The position numbers and the translations under genes are program-made. A model generated the notes under the pieces. That model made no database searches, was not told where the DNA came from, and worked only from the letters and a program-made list of their open reading frames with translations. DNA of 64,000 bases from Mesorhizobium sp. M1D.F.Ca.ET.043.01.1.1. Its GTDB lineage: Bacteria > Pseudomonadota > Alphaproteobacteria > Rhizobiales > Rhizobiaceae. Positions 17,871-26,436 of the stretch are shown here, piece after piece. Position 1 is the first letter of the stretch. Each line of letters starts with the position of its first letter. The stretch lies in contig NZ_CP034444.1 of NCBI RefSeq assembly GCF_003952385.1, forward strand, positions 3,410,001 through 3,474,000, written 5' to 3'.

Positions 17871-19112
17871 TCAGTTCAAAAGTCCATCCATGGATATGGC
17901 CGGCGGGCGGCCGGCGATCAGGTCGGCGGTGATGCGGGCCGAGCCATGCGACATGGTCCAGCCGATATGGCCGTGCCCGGTGTTGAGATAGAGGTTGCCG
18001 AGGCGCCGCCGGCCGAATTCGGGCAGGTTGTTCGGCGTCATCGGCCGCAGGCCCGCCCACATCTCGGCGCGGTCGTAGTCGGCGCCCTCGGGATAAAGCT
18101 CCTGCGTCACACCCTTCATGAAGGCGAAATCGGCCGGCTTGTGGCTGGTGTCGTAGCCGGCAAATTCCGCCGTGGCGGTGACGCGGATGCGGTCGCCGAA
18201 GCGCGAGACGGCGACCAGATTGTGCTCGTCTATCGCGGCGATGGTCGGCGGATGCGGCCGGTTGCCGATCGGAATGGTCAGCGAATAGCCCTTGATCGGA
18301 TAGATCGGCAGGCTGATGCCGATCGTTTTTGCAATCAACGGGCTGTAGGAGCCAAGCGCCAGCACATAGGCATCGCCCTTGACCGCGCCCTTGTCGGTCC
18401 GCACCTGGGTCACGCCGTCGCCCGAGGTCTCGATGCCGGTGATGGTGGTGCCGGTTTGGATCTCGCCGCCGCGCCCGGCGATCTTCGCCGCCAGTGCCCG
18501 GGTGAACTTCGCCGGGTCGCCGGTCTCGTCGGTCGGGCAATAGATGCCGCCGGCGATCTTTTCCCGCGCCGAGGCCAGCGACGGATCGAGTGCCACGACG
18601 CCCTCGCGATCCAGCAACCTGATCTCCTGCCCGTCCGTTTCCAGGAGCTTCATGTGCTCGACACCCTTGTCGAGCGCCTGCTGGCTGCGATGGAAATACA
18701 GGATGCCGCGGTCGTTGCGGTCGTAGTCGATCGCCTCGTCGGCAATCACCTCGCGCAGCACGCTCTGCGAATAGGCGGCAAGGCGATGCTTGAGCAGCGT
18801 GTTGCGCCTGGCCTTCTCGGCCGTGCATTCCATCAGGAAGAGCCACGACCAGCTGTAGAGCCTGGGATCGGCCGAGAGCCTGAAGCGCAGCGCCTGATCC
18901 TTCAGCATCAGCGATTTCAACAGGATCATCGGCGCGCTGGGCGACGACCAGACGAAGGAATGTCCGGGCGCGATCATGCCGGCATTGCCCCAGCTGGTCT
19001 CGGCGGCGACCTGAGGCTGACGCTCGAGGATGACCACCTTGTGCCCATCCTTCTGCAGCTGGTAGGCAGTGGTGACGCCGACAACGCCGCCACCCAACAC
19101 GATCACGCGCAT
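17871..19112 (-). CDS. D-amino-acid dehydrogenase (DadA-type FAD oxidoreductase)
   Basis: The 413-residue product begins MRVIVLGGGVVGVTTAYQL (FAD-binding GxGxxG) and contains ETSWGNAGMIAPGH and the C-terminal GHGHIGWTMSHGSARI typical of DadA. DadA oxidises D-amino acids to 2-oxoacids, passing electrons to the respiratory chain. ATG 19112 is preferred over an upstream start at 19178 because the Rossmann motif then begins at residue 1. It heads a two-gene operon with the racemase-like gene. Confidence 0.9.
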   Translation of the reverse strand: MRVIVLGGGVVGVTTAYQLQKDGHKVVILERQPQVAAETSWGNAGMIAPGHSFVWSSPSAPMILLKSLMLKDQALRFRLSADPRLYSWSWLFLMECTAEKARRNTLLKHRLAAYSQSVLREVIADEAIDYDRNDRGILYFHRSQQALDKGVEHMKLLETDGQEIRLLDREGVVALDPSLASAREKIAGGIYCPTDETGDPAKFTRALAAKIAGRGGEIQTGTTITGIETSGDGVTQVRTDKGAVKGDAYVLALGSYSPLIAKTIGISLPIYPIKGYSLTIPIGNRPHPPTIAAIDEHNLVAVSRFGDRIRVTATAEFAGYDTSHKPADFAFMKGVTQELYPEGADYDRAEMWAGLRPMTPNNLPEFGRRRLGNLYLNTGHGHIGWTMSHGSARITADLIAGRPPAISMDGLLN

Positions 19113-19237
19113 GACGCCTCCGGAGATCGCAAGCGGAGGCAGTTTAGAATGTGGATTGCGGTGTGCAATGGCACACATACCCGGATGTCAGCGGGACAGC
19201 GCCTCCCTCGTGGGCAGGACGATCACAAATGGCGTAT

Positions 19238-19752
19238 CCTTCGTCATTCTAGGGCGGAGCAAGGAGCGAAGCGACGCGCGCAGACCCTAGAATCCATGCC
19301 GTGACATTGGCCGTAAAATGCAACTGTCCAGAATAGCGGTTGGCGATAGTGCCAACTAAGGTGGCCACATGACAGGCTACGTCTACATGACCGCAAGCCA
19401 GAAAGGCGGCACGATCTACATCGGTGTCACCAATGACCTTGCGCGTCGCATGCCCGAGCACAAGACCGGCCAAGGCTCCAGCTTCACCAGCCGCTACGGG
19501 GTGCAGCGTTTGGTCTGGTACGAGGAGTATTTCGACATCTCCGATGCGATTCAGCATGAGACGTCATTGAAGCGCTGGCCACGCCAATGGAAGGTTGAAT
19601 TGATCGAGAAGACCAATCCGGAATGGTTCGAGCTCTTTCGCGGAATTGGCTGGTAAGTGTTCTGCGCCGTTGCGGCGCTCAGGCGTCACGGCATGGATTC
19701 TAGGGTCTGCGCGCGTCGCTTCGCTCCTTGCTCCGCCCTAGAATGACGAAGG
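19238..19752. mobile_element. Composite element: inverted palindromic units flanking an intact GIY-YIG gene
   Basis: The left unit runs from TCCTTCGTCATTC through a long hairpin (TTCTAGGG...CCCTAGAA) to CCATGCCGTGAC. The right unit from about 19686 is the exact inverse: GTCACGGCATGG, the same hairpin inverted, GAATGACGAAGGA. Between them is one GIY-YIG gene (19369-19656). A second full-length relative lies at 56133-56638 and shares not only the gene but also the non-coding spacer (for example GACATTGGCCGTA and GATAGTGCCA). This is the structure expected of a small mobile element. Confidence 0.72.
19369..19656 (+). CDS. GIY-YIG family nuclease
   Basis: The 95-residue single-domain GIY-YIG protein begins MTGYVYMTASQKGGTIYIGVTNDLARRM, which holds the VYM/YIG strands and the conserved Arg of the catalytic helix. 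EH (residues about 29-30) and the C-terminal Asn-Pro (KTNPEW) follow. It is a UvrC/SLX1-like endonuclease fold. Target and role are unknown. The gene is bracketed by two inverted palindromic units, and a relative broken by one missing base lies at 56219-56505. Confidence 0.9.
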   Translation: MTGYVYMTASQKGGTIYIGVTNDLARRMPEHKTGQGSSFTSRYGVQRLVWYEEYFDISDAIQHETSLKRWPRQWKVELIEKTNPEWFELFRGIGW

Positions 19753-19808
19753 ATAGGCTGGCAGGACAGAAGGGCCGCGAAGGATCGTGACGACTGCCCC
19801 CAAGACCC

Positions 19809-20978
19809 TCACCCCCGCAAAGCCTGCTCCAGATCCGCGATCAAATCATCGCCATCCTCGATGCCGGCCGACAGCCGTACCAGCGAATCGGAAATGCCGA
19901 TCGCGCCGCGCTTCTCCGCCGGGATCGAGCCGTGCGTCATCAGTGCGGGATGCTCGATCAGGCTTTCGACGCCGCCGAGACTTTCGGCCAGCGTGAAGAG
20001 TTGGGTGCGTTCGAGGAAGCGCTTTGTGCCGGCGAGGTCGCGGTCGAGATCGACCGAGATCATGCCGCCGAAGGCGTGCATCTGGCGTTTGGCGATCTCG
20101 TGCTGCGGGTGGCTGGCAAGGCCGGGATAGATGACGCGGCGCACGTCCTTCCGGCCTTCCAGCCATTGCGCGATCTTAAGGCCGTTCGCCGAATGCCGCT
20201 CCATCCGAAGCGCCAGCGTCTTGATGCCGCGCAGGGCGAGAAAACTGTCGAACGGGCCGGAGATGCCACCGATGGCATTCTGCAGGAATTTCAGCCGGTC
20301 GGCCAAATCCTGGTTGTCGCCGACCACGGCCACGCCGCCGACCATGTCGGAATGGCCATTCAGGTATTTCGTCGTCGAATGGACGACGATGTCGATGCCG
20401 AGCTCCAGCGGCCGCTGGATATAGGGGCTGGCAAAGGTGTTGTCGGCGACGGTGAGCAGACCCTTGCTTTTGGCGAGCGAAGCGAGGCCTTCGAGATCGA
20501 CGATGCGCAGCAGCGGGTTGGTCGGCGTCTCGACCCAGAGCAGTTTCGTCTCGGGGCGGATCGCGGCTTCGACGGCGGCGAGGTCGGTGAAGTCGGCGAA
20601 GCTGACCTGCAAGCCCGCCGAGCGCTTGCGTACCCGCTCCATCAGCCGGAACGAGCCGCCATAGATGTCGTCGGTGGCGACGATGTGGGCGCCGGCATCG
20701 AGCAATTCCAGGACCGTTCCGATCGCCGCCAGGCCGGAGGCGAAGGCAAAGGCCTTCGTGCCGCTCTCGAGATCGGCGACGGCGCGCTCGAAGGCGAAGC
20801 GCGTCGGGTTCTGGCTGCGGGCGTATTCAAAGCCCTTGTGCACGCCGGGCGACTGCTGGCCGTAGGTGGAGGTGGCGTAGATCGGCACCATCACCGCGCC
20901 CGTGGTCGGGTCGTGGCTCTGGCCGCCATGGATGGTGCGGGTGGAAAAGGCCAGGCGGTTCTTGCCAGTCGTCGTCAT
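19809..20978 (-). CDS. Cystathionine gamma-lyase/synthase family PLP enzyme
   Basis: The 389-residue Cys/Met-metabolism PLP enzyme has the Schiff-base lysine in HSTTKYLNGHSD (Lys204), ASGLAAIG near 80 and VETPTNP near 150. Adjacent cystathionine beta-synthase argues for cystathionine gamma-lyase in reverse transsulfuration (homocysteine to cysteine), but gamma-synthase activity cannot be excluded by sequence. Its start overlaps the CBS stop by 4 bases. Confidence 0.9.
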   Translation of the reverse strand: MTTTGKNRLAFSTRTIHGGQSHDPTTGAVMVPIYATSTYGQQSPGVHKGFEYARSQNPTRFAFERAVADLESGTKAFAFASGLAAIGTVLELLDAGAHIVATDDIYGGSFRLMERVRKRSAGLQVSFADFTDLAAVEAAIRPETKLLWVETPTNPLLRIVDLEGLASLAKSKGLLTVADNTFASPYIQRPLELGIDIVVHSTTKYLNGHSDMVGGVAVVGDNQDLADRLKFLQNAIGGISGPFDSFLALRGIKTLALRMERHSANGLKIAQWLEGRKDVRRVIYPGLASHPQHEIAKRQMHAFGGMISVDLDRDLAGTKRFLERTQLFTLAESLGGVESLIEHPALMTHGSIPAEKRGAIGISDSLVRLSAGIEDGDDLIADLEQALRG

Positions 20979-22411
20979 CTTGCGCGGCGCCTCAGATGGT
21001 TGATCAGGTCGATACGGGTTATCAGGCCGATGAACTCCTCGCCATCGAAGACGATGGCGACCTCGTTGCGGTCGAAGACCGGCAGCAGCGCGTCGAGCGT
21101 CTGGCTGGCCTGCAGCGTGTGCAGGCTGGACGTCATGGCCGTGCGCACCGGCGCGTTGAAACGGTCCCAGCGGCCGTCATAGGGACCGTCGACCTTGGCC
21201 AGGATGTCGCTCTCGTCGACGATGCCGACCAGCTTGCCGTCATCGAGAACCGGCAGCTGCGAGACATCGGAGCGGCGCATGCGGCCATAGGCGTTGAGCA
21301 GGGTTTCCCCGGGGCCGACGGTCACGATGTCACCAGTGCGCGGCGAGCGCATGACAAGGTCGCGCAGGTCGCCATGCTGCTCATGCTCGTCGAGGCCCTG
21401 CTCGGCCAGCCAGATGTCGTCGAACACCTTCGACAGATATTTGTTGCCGCTGTCGCAGACCAGCGTGACGACACGTTTCGGCGATGTCTGCTCGCGGCAA
21501 TAGCGGAGCGCCGCCGACAAAAGCGTGCCGGAGGACGAGCCGGCCAGGATGCCTTCCTTCGACAGAAGGTCGCGCACCGCCAGCATGCTCTGCTTGTCGG
21601 TGATCGAATAGGCTTTCTTGACCAGCGAGAGATCAGCGTTGGGCGGCACGAAATCCTCGCCGATGCCTTCGACGGTCCAGCTACCGGCCTCTATCATCTT
21701 GCCGGTCTTGATCAGTGGCGCCAGCACCGAGCCGACCGGATCGGCAAGCACCATCTCGGTCTTCGGCGAATGTTTTGCGAAAAAGCGGCCGACACCGGTG
21801 AGGGTGCCGCCGGAGCCGACGCCGACCACCACCGCGTCGACATCGCCGTCGAGCTGGGCAAGGATCTCCGGACCGGTCGTGGTCTCATGCGCCAGCGGGT
21901 TGGCCGGATTGGCGAACTGGTTGGCATAGAAGGCGCCGGGCAATTCGGCGGCGATCTTCTCGGCCATGTCCTGGTAATATTCCGGGTGGCCCTTGCCGAC
22001 GTCGGAGCGGGTCATGCGCACCTCGGCGCCGAGCGCGCGCAGATGCTGGATCTTCTCGCGCGACATCTTGTCGGGCACGACGAGGATGATGCGGTAGCCC
22101 TTGGGGATGCCGACCTGGGCAAGGCCGAGGCCGGTGTTGCCGGCGGTGGCCTCGACGATGGTGCCGCCGGGCTTCAGTTGGCCCGCCTTCTCGGCGGCCG
22201 CGATCATCGACAGCGCGATGCGGTCCTTGATCGAGCCGCCGGGGTTCTGGCTTTCAAGCTTGACGAACAGCCGGCACTTGCCGGTGTCGAATTTGGTGAG
22301 CTCGACGACCGGCGTCTGGCCGATCAGATCGAGCACCGAGGCGTAAGGCGGCCGCAACCGCGCCAAATTATTTTCCGCGGCCTCCGGCGCCGCTTTCCCG
22401 TGCACGCTCAT
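20975..22411 (-). CDS. Cystathionine beta-synthase with CBS domain pair
   Basis: The enzyme condenses serine and homocysteine to cystathionine. The 478-residue product has a PLP fold-type II catalytic domain (Lys62 in NPGGSIKDR, EATAGNTGLGLA, GSGGTLTG) and a C-terminal CBS domain pair (about 355-478). ATG 22411 has GGAG 8 bases upstream; a longer frame to 22669 has no support. The overlap with the gamma-lyase gene indicates a transsulfuration operon. Confidence 0.92.
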   Translation of the reverse strand: MSVHGKAAPEAAENNLARLRPPYASVLDLIGQTPVVELTKFDTGKCRLFVKLESQNPGGSIKDRIALSMIAAAEKAGQLKPGGTIVEATAGNTGLGLAQVGIPKGYRIILVVPDKMSREKIQHLRALGAEVRMTRSDVGKGHPEYYQDMAEKIAAELPGAFYANQFANPANPLAHETTTGPEILAQLDGDVDAVVVGVGSGGTLTGVGRFFAKHSPKTEMVLADPVGSVLAPLIKTGKMIEAGSWTVEGIGEDFVPPNADLSLVKKAYSITDKQSMLAVRDLLSKEGILAGSSSGTLLSAALRYCREQTSPKRVVTLVCDSGNKYLSKVFDDIWLAEQGLDEHEQHGDLRDLVMRSPRTGDIVTVGPGETLLNAYGRMRRSDVSQLPVLDDGKLVGIVDESDILAKVDGPYDGRWDRFNAPVRTAMTSSLHTLQASQTLDALLPVFDRNEVAIVFDGEEFIGLITRIDLINHLRRRAR

Positions 22412-22748
22412 GCCCGCTGCTCCATGGGTCGAAACTAGCGTCTTTTCCAGCCGATCGCCGCTGGAAAGAAGATAGATCGTGCCAATCCGGGGGCGAGTAG
22501 GGGAATGGAATTTCAGGCAGGAAGAGGACCATCCCTCAATCGAGGCGTCGGCGGGACAGCGCCCCCTCGCGCTGGGCCGATCCTCCACGGCGTTGCGGAA
22601 TGCGGACGGCCGACCCGGCACCCGATTGGGACTTTGCGGCACGAAAGGCAAATCGACCGTCCCCTTCAACGAACCATGTCGTTCGTTGCCGGCACCGATT
22701 TCGCCATGCTAGCCGAGCGCTGCGCGGGGCCAACGCAAGGAACAGCCG
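22412..22748. other. Divergent intergenic region without a supported gene
   Basis: This 337-base gap separates the divergent CBS gene from the gene at 22749, so it must hold promoters for both. I see no convincing -35/-10 pair, tRNA or hairpin. The overlapping short frames on both strands lack ribosome-binding sites. The stretch GCGGGACAGCGCCCC near 22550 recurs at 56645 and 58632 in palindromic repeats, so part of this gap may be decayed repeat DNA. Confidence 0.5.
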
Positions 22749-23078
22749 ATGAAGATTCTTGCCTATGACAATTTCAAGCCCGGCGTCACGCTCGACGACC
22801 TCCGGCCCTATCTGCGCGACGAGGTCTCGAATGTCTGGCGGCTTTGGAAGACAGGCATCGTGCGCGAGAACTATGCGCGTGCCGATGTCGGCGGCGTCAT
22901 CATCGTCTTCGAGCTCGACAGCGTCGAGGAAGCCAGGCGCTACACCGACGATTTCCCGCTGTCCAAGGCCGGCCTGCTGGAATGGCATTTCATCGCCTTC
23001 GATGCCCCGCTGCCGCTGGAATATTTGTTCGATCCGACCGTCGACGTCGCAAAACCTTGGGATCGGACGGCAGCATGA
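22749..23078 (+). CDS. Small dimeric alpha/beta-barrel-like hypothetical protein
   Basis: The 109-residue product (MKILAYDNFKPGVTLDDL...; GGVIIVFELDSVEEARRY) has the alternating strand-helix pattern and length of ferredoxin-like dimeric alpha/beta-barrel (muconolactone-isomerase/YCII-like) proteins. No catalytic residues are assigned. Its stop overlaps the ATG of the isochorismatase-like gene (ATGA), so the two are probably functionally linked. Confidence 0.7.
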   Translation: MKILAYDNFKPGVTLDDLRPYLRDEVSNVWRLWKTGIVRENYARADVGGVIIVFELDSVEEARRYTDDFPLSKAGLLEWHFIAFDAPLPLEYLFDPTVDVAKPWDRTAA

Positions 23079-23722
23079 TCCGCTCCAGCGACGGGATCGA
23101 GATCCCGACCAGCCTGGCGGAATGGTGCGATCCGCGCCGCATGGCGCTGGTGGTCTACGACATGCAGGTCGGCATCTGCCGCCAGGTCGAGGGCGCCGCG
23201 GCAATCGTCGAGCGCACCGGCATCGTACTGGAAGCGGCCCGCTCGGCCGGCATGCGCGTGGCCTTCACGCGCCATCTGTCGCTGCCGAAGACATGGATGG
23301 GCGCCACGCAATTGCGCACCGCCATGGCCTGGCAGCGGCGCGATGACCCCGACGCGGTCGAGCCCTGGTTCCTGCGCGACGCCGACGCGACGCAGATCGT
23401 GCCAGAACTCGCGCCGCGCGCGGACGAAGCGATATTCGACAAGCTCACGATGTCGGCTTTCGATTCCACCGCGCTCGGCTTTGCGCTACGTGACTGCGGC
23501 GTGCGCGCGATCGCCCTTGCCGGCATCGCCATGGAGATCGGCATCGAACCGACGGTGCGGCAGGCGGCCGACAACGGTTTCGTGGCCGTGGTCATCGAGG
23601 ATGCCTGCGGCTTCGGCAACAAGGAGGCTAGCGGCCGCTCGATGGCGACGCTGCGCTTCCTTGGCGAAGCCATCGTCACCGATGTCGCCGGCTTTCGCGG
23701 CGCGCTTGCCGATGCTCTTTGA
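23075..23722 (+). CDS. Isochorismatase-family protein with Gly at the nucleophile position
   Basis: The 215-residue cysteine-hydrolase fold protein has the conserved Asp (VVYDMQVGI) and Lys (FDKLTMSAF). The position that is Cys in amidohydrolases of this family is Gly: GIAMEIGIEPTVRQA. True isochorismatases such as EntB also have Gly there, so the protein may be an isochorismatase-type hydrolase or an inactive homologue rather than an amidase. It overlaps the preceding gene by 4 bases. Confidence 0.82.
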   Translation: MIRSSDGIEIPTSLAEWCDPRRMALVVYDMQVGICRQVEGAAAIVERTGIVLEAARSAGMRVAFTRHLSLPKTWMGATQLRTAMAWQRRDDPDAVEPWFLRDADATQIVPELAPRADEAIFDKLTMSAFDSTALGFALRDCGVRAIALAGIAMEIGIEPTVRQAADNGFVAVVIEDACGFGNKEASGRSMATLRFLGEAIVTDVAGFRGALADAL

Positions 23723-23723
23723 G

Positions 23724-24077
23724 TTAGGCGGCCGCCTCGATGTCGGTGCGGAAGCGCACACCCTCGGCGCGGCCATGTACGTCGCCCCAGTCGTAGAGCG
23801 CCTGAAGCGCGGCGGCGAGATCGCGGCCGCGCTCCGTCAGCGTGTAGCGTCCCTTGCCATCGGGCGAGGACTCCAGCGTGACGAAACCGATCTCGACGAG
23901 ATCGGCCAGGCGCTGCGTCAGCATCTTGTCGGAAAGCGATGGGGTCATCCGGCGCAATTCGGAGTAGCGCAACGGTTGTTCCTTGATCCGCGCCAGGATC
24001 ACCGTCTTCCACTTGCCGCCCAAAGCGTCGAGGGCGAACTCGACCGGGCAGCCATAAAGTCTACCACGTTGTGTCAT
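23724..24077 (-). CDS. HxlR-family transcriptional regulator
   Basis: The 117-residue winged-helix protein has a Cys at residue 10 (YGCPVEFALDALGGKWKTVIL), then RYSELRR and SDKMLTQRLADL, which are hallmarks of HxlR regulators; the N-terminal Cys is the thiol sensor in several members. It is divergent from the DJ-1/PfpI gene at 24190, its most likely target, and converges on the isochorismatase-like gene with a 1-base gap. Confidence 0.92.
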   Translation of the reverse strand: MTQRGRLYGCPVEFALDALGGKWKTVILARIKEQPLRYSELRRMTPSLSDKMLTQRLADLVEIGFVTLESSPDGKGRYTLTERGRDLAAALQALYDWGDVHGRAEGVRFRTDIEAAA

Positions 24078-24122
24078 GCGACGATCCTAGGCAAGGCCCG
24101 GCCGATCGGGAAGCGGAAATCG

Positions 24123-24164
24123 CCCCGCCATCTGGCGGGGTTGAAGAGCCCGACCTTGTCGGGC
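24123..24164. promoter_or_regulatory. Two perfect inverted repeats between hxlR-like and DJ-1-like genes
   Basis: CCCCGCCA-TC-TGGCGGGG (24123-24140) and GCCCGAC-CTT-GTCGGGC (24148-24164) lie between the divergent genes, the second 25 bases before the DJ-1-like start. They could be HxlR operators or 5'-leader hairpins. Confidence 0.5.
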
Positions 24165-24189
24165 AGCGTTTCACAGGAGGAGAGCGACG

Positions 24190-24960
24190 ATGAGTGTGAG
24201 GGATCCCAATCCGGTCAATGCGCGAAAGCCGAAGCGCGTGGCGATCGTCATCGCCAATCCGGCCGTCTCGACCACGACCGGGTGGCCGGTGGGCTTCTGG
24301 TGGAGCGAGCTTACGCATCCCTGGTTCGCCTTCACCGAACGCGGCTATCAGGTGGAGATCTTTTCGCCTGACGGCGGCAAGTGCGAGGCCGATGCGCTGA
24401 GCGACCCGCGCGATCCGTCGGGCTATTCGGAGACCGACCTCATCTCGCTCGGCTTCATTTCGAGCCCGAAACTCTCGGCCATGGTCGACAACACGCGGAC
24501 GGTGGCCGAGATCGATGTCGAGCAGTTTGACGCAATCGTCGTCGCCGGCGGCCAGTCGCCGATGTTCACCTACGAGCGCGCGACCGATTTGCAGCGGACA
24601 TTCGTCGCCTTCCATGAAGCCGGCAAGGTGGCGGCCGCGCTCTGCCACGGCACCGCGATACTGCGCTATGCCAGGCGCGCCGACGGATCGCTGCTTGCCG
24701 CCGGCAAGACCGTCACCGGCTTTGCCAATGTCGAGGAGGACTTTGCCGACAACGCCACCTGGGCGATGGGCGCGCTCGAACGCGGCAAGCATCTGATGCC
24801 ATGGCGGATCGAGGACGAGCTGAAGGCGATCGGCGCAAACTATGTCCAGGCCGGGCTGTGGCGCGGCTTTGCCGTGCGCGACGGCAACCTCGTCACCGGC
24901 CAGCAGAATTTCTCCGGTGCCGAGACCGCGCGGGTCGTCTGCGAAGCGCTTGGCGGCTGA
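24190..24960 (+). CDS. DJ-1/PfpI family type 1 glutamine amidotransferase-like protein
   Basis: The 256-residue product has the nucleophile elbow Cys in AALCHGTA (Cys152) and an upstream Glu in FWWSELTHPW, as in Hsp31-type DJ-1 proteins, which act on glyoxals or as chaperones. GGAGGAGAG lies 7 bases before ATG 24190. Divergence from a thiol-sensing-type HxlR regulator suggests induction by electrophile stress; this is inference. Confidence 0.9.
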   Translation: MSVRDPNPVNARKPKRVAIVIANPAVSTTTGWPVGFWWSELTHPWFAFTERGYQVEIFSPDGGKCEADALSDPRDPSGYSETDLISLGFISSPKLSAMVDNTRTVAEIDVEQFDAIVVAGGQSPMFTYERATDLQRTFVAFHEAGKVAAALCHGTAILRYARRADGSLLAAGKTVTGFANVEEDFADNATWAMGALERGKHLMPWRIEDELKAIGANYVQAGLWRGFAVRDGNLVTGQQNFSGAETARVVCEALGG

Positions 24961-24976
24961 AGCCAAACCGGACCCT

Positions 24977-25060
24977 AGATCGTTCAGCTTCGCTCCATGC
25001 GCTTTAGGTTTTGATTTTAGGCATGATCCCGAAACCGGTTCCCACTTTCGGGAGACATGC
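24977..25060. repeat. Rhizobial intergenic palindrome (GCATGATCCCGAAA type)
   Basis: GCATGATCCCGAAA (25021-25034) pairs imperfectly with TTTCGGGAGACATGC (25046-25060), preceded by GCTCCATGCGCTTTAGG. It shares the CATGATCCCGAA core with the repeat at 3111-3194 and sits between two convergent genes. Confidence 0.7.
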
Positions 25061-25062
25061 CT

Positions 25063-26397
25063 TTAACCCAGCAACAGCTTGCTCAGCTTCGCGCATTGGA
25101 CGCGGATATCCGGAATGGCGTCGATCTCGAAGAAGGTGCCGCGCGTCAGCGGGCCGACGGCGAGGAGCTTCGACGACACCGTGCCGTCGGCCGCGATCAG
25201 CTCGCATCCGCCGGTGACGTCGAGGCCGAGGCGCAGCGGATCGGGGCGCGCCAGGGCGCGCTCGACCAGCGAGCGCACGACGCCGTTCGACGTCCTCGAG
25301 ATGTCGCGGGCGATGCCCATGCAGTCATAGATGCGGGCAACTTCGAGCGTCTCGAGCGCCTGCGTGGCGCGCTGCTGGATCGTGACGGTGAAGCCCGGCT
25401 CGATGTCCACGACCCGGCCGGCGACGAGGCGGATGCGGCCCGAGCCGACCGCTTCGGTGACGCGCTCATAGACTTCCGGCGCCATGCGATGGCGATGGAT
25501 GTCCCACCAGGCCTTGGTGTGCTCGACGAAACGGCGTTTGGCCGAGGACGGCCAGTTCTGCCAGATCTTCTGGTTGAAGGGTCTGAGGCCGTCGACCACG
25601 TCGCGCCAGTCGCCGCCGGCCTTCTGGTTCTCGCGAATCAGGTTGCGGAACCAGCCGACGAAATAGGAAAGCTCGGTGCCGAGCGGGATGTCGGCGACGT
25701 CGAGCTTGATCGGGTTGCCCTTGCGGTGCGGCGAGGGCAGCAGGCCACGCCGCGACACGGCGACGATCTCGCCACGATGGCCGCGCTGCTCCAGCGACAG
25801 GAAGGCGTCGACCATGCTCAAGCCCGTGCCCAGCACCAGGACCGTGGCTTCGGGGTCGAGCGCGGTGTCGGCCTCCGAACCCATGCGGATGGCGCGGCCC
25901 TGGAAGGCGCCAGGCTGCTCGTCATGGCCGGTGGCCAGAACGGCGAGATGGCCGACGACGCTGGTGCCGTTGGCCAGGGCCACCTCGACGCCCGACGGGG
26001 TCGGCGAGATCGACAGGCTCTCCTCGCGGATCAGGCGTAGCCTTCCCGTCTCGCGCTCGCGCTCCTCGAGATCGTCGAGCAGTTCCTTCAGGTAACGGGC
26101 ATAGAGGCTTCGAGGCGCGTAGAACGGTCCCTGGTCCGCCTTTGCGAAGCCGCGCTCCAGCACCCAGCGCGCGAAATCACCCGGATCGTCGGCATGGGCG
26201 CTCATGCCGGAAGCGTTGACATTGAGCACATGCGCGGAGAGCAGCGTCGAATAGGCCATGCCCTGGCCGAAATGCGGACGCTTCTCGATCAGCGTGACGC
26301 GCAGATCGGGGTTTGGCGATTTCAAAAGATGCGCCGCCAGCACGACGCCGCTGGCCCCGCCGCCGACAATGATGATGGAGTTGCCGCGTCCAACCAT
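25063..26397 (-). CDS. FAD/NAD(P)-binding protein
   Basis: The 444-residue product has an N-terminal dinucleotide motif (IIIVGGGASGVVLAAHLL, about 8-25), a GMAYST segment and a second nucleotide motif VLVLGTGLSMVDAFLSL near 195. It resembles the FAD-NAD(P)-binding (YdhS-like) family. Substrate is unknown. Taurine genes start about 650 bases away in the opposite direction, which might hint at sulfur metabolism. A possible leader ORF and palindrome lie upstream. Confidence 0.85.
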   Translation of the reverse strand: MVGRGNSIIIVGGGASGVVLAAHLLKSPNPDLRVTLIEKRPHFGQGMAYSTLLSAHVLNVNASGMSAHADDPGDFARWVLERGFAKADQGPFYAPRSLYARYLKELLDDLEERERETGRLRLIREESLSISPTPSGVEVALANGTSVVGHLAVLATGHDEQPGAFQGRAIRMGSEADTALDPEATVLVLGTGLSMVDAFLSLEQRGHRGEIVAVSRRGLLPSPHRKGNPIKLDVADIPLGTELSYFVGWFRNLIRENQKAGGDWRDVVDGLRPFNQKIWQNWPSSAKRRFVEHTKAWWDIHRHRMAPEVYERVTEAVGSGRIRLVAGRVVDIEPGFTVTIQQRATQALETLEVARIYDCMGIARDISRTSNGVVRSLVERALARPDPLRLGLDVTGGCELIAADGTVSSKLLAVGPLTRGTFFEIDAIPDIRVQCAKLSKLLLG

Positions 26398-26436
26398 GGC
26401 TGAAATTCAGGTACTGTCGAGGAGCCGCGACCGAGT

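Noticed and set aside
17818..18846. Long N-terminal extension of the Asp/Glu racemase-like protein
   Set aside because: It is dadA read in another frame, with no family similarity; ATG 17817 has a ribosome-binding site.
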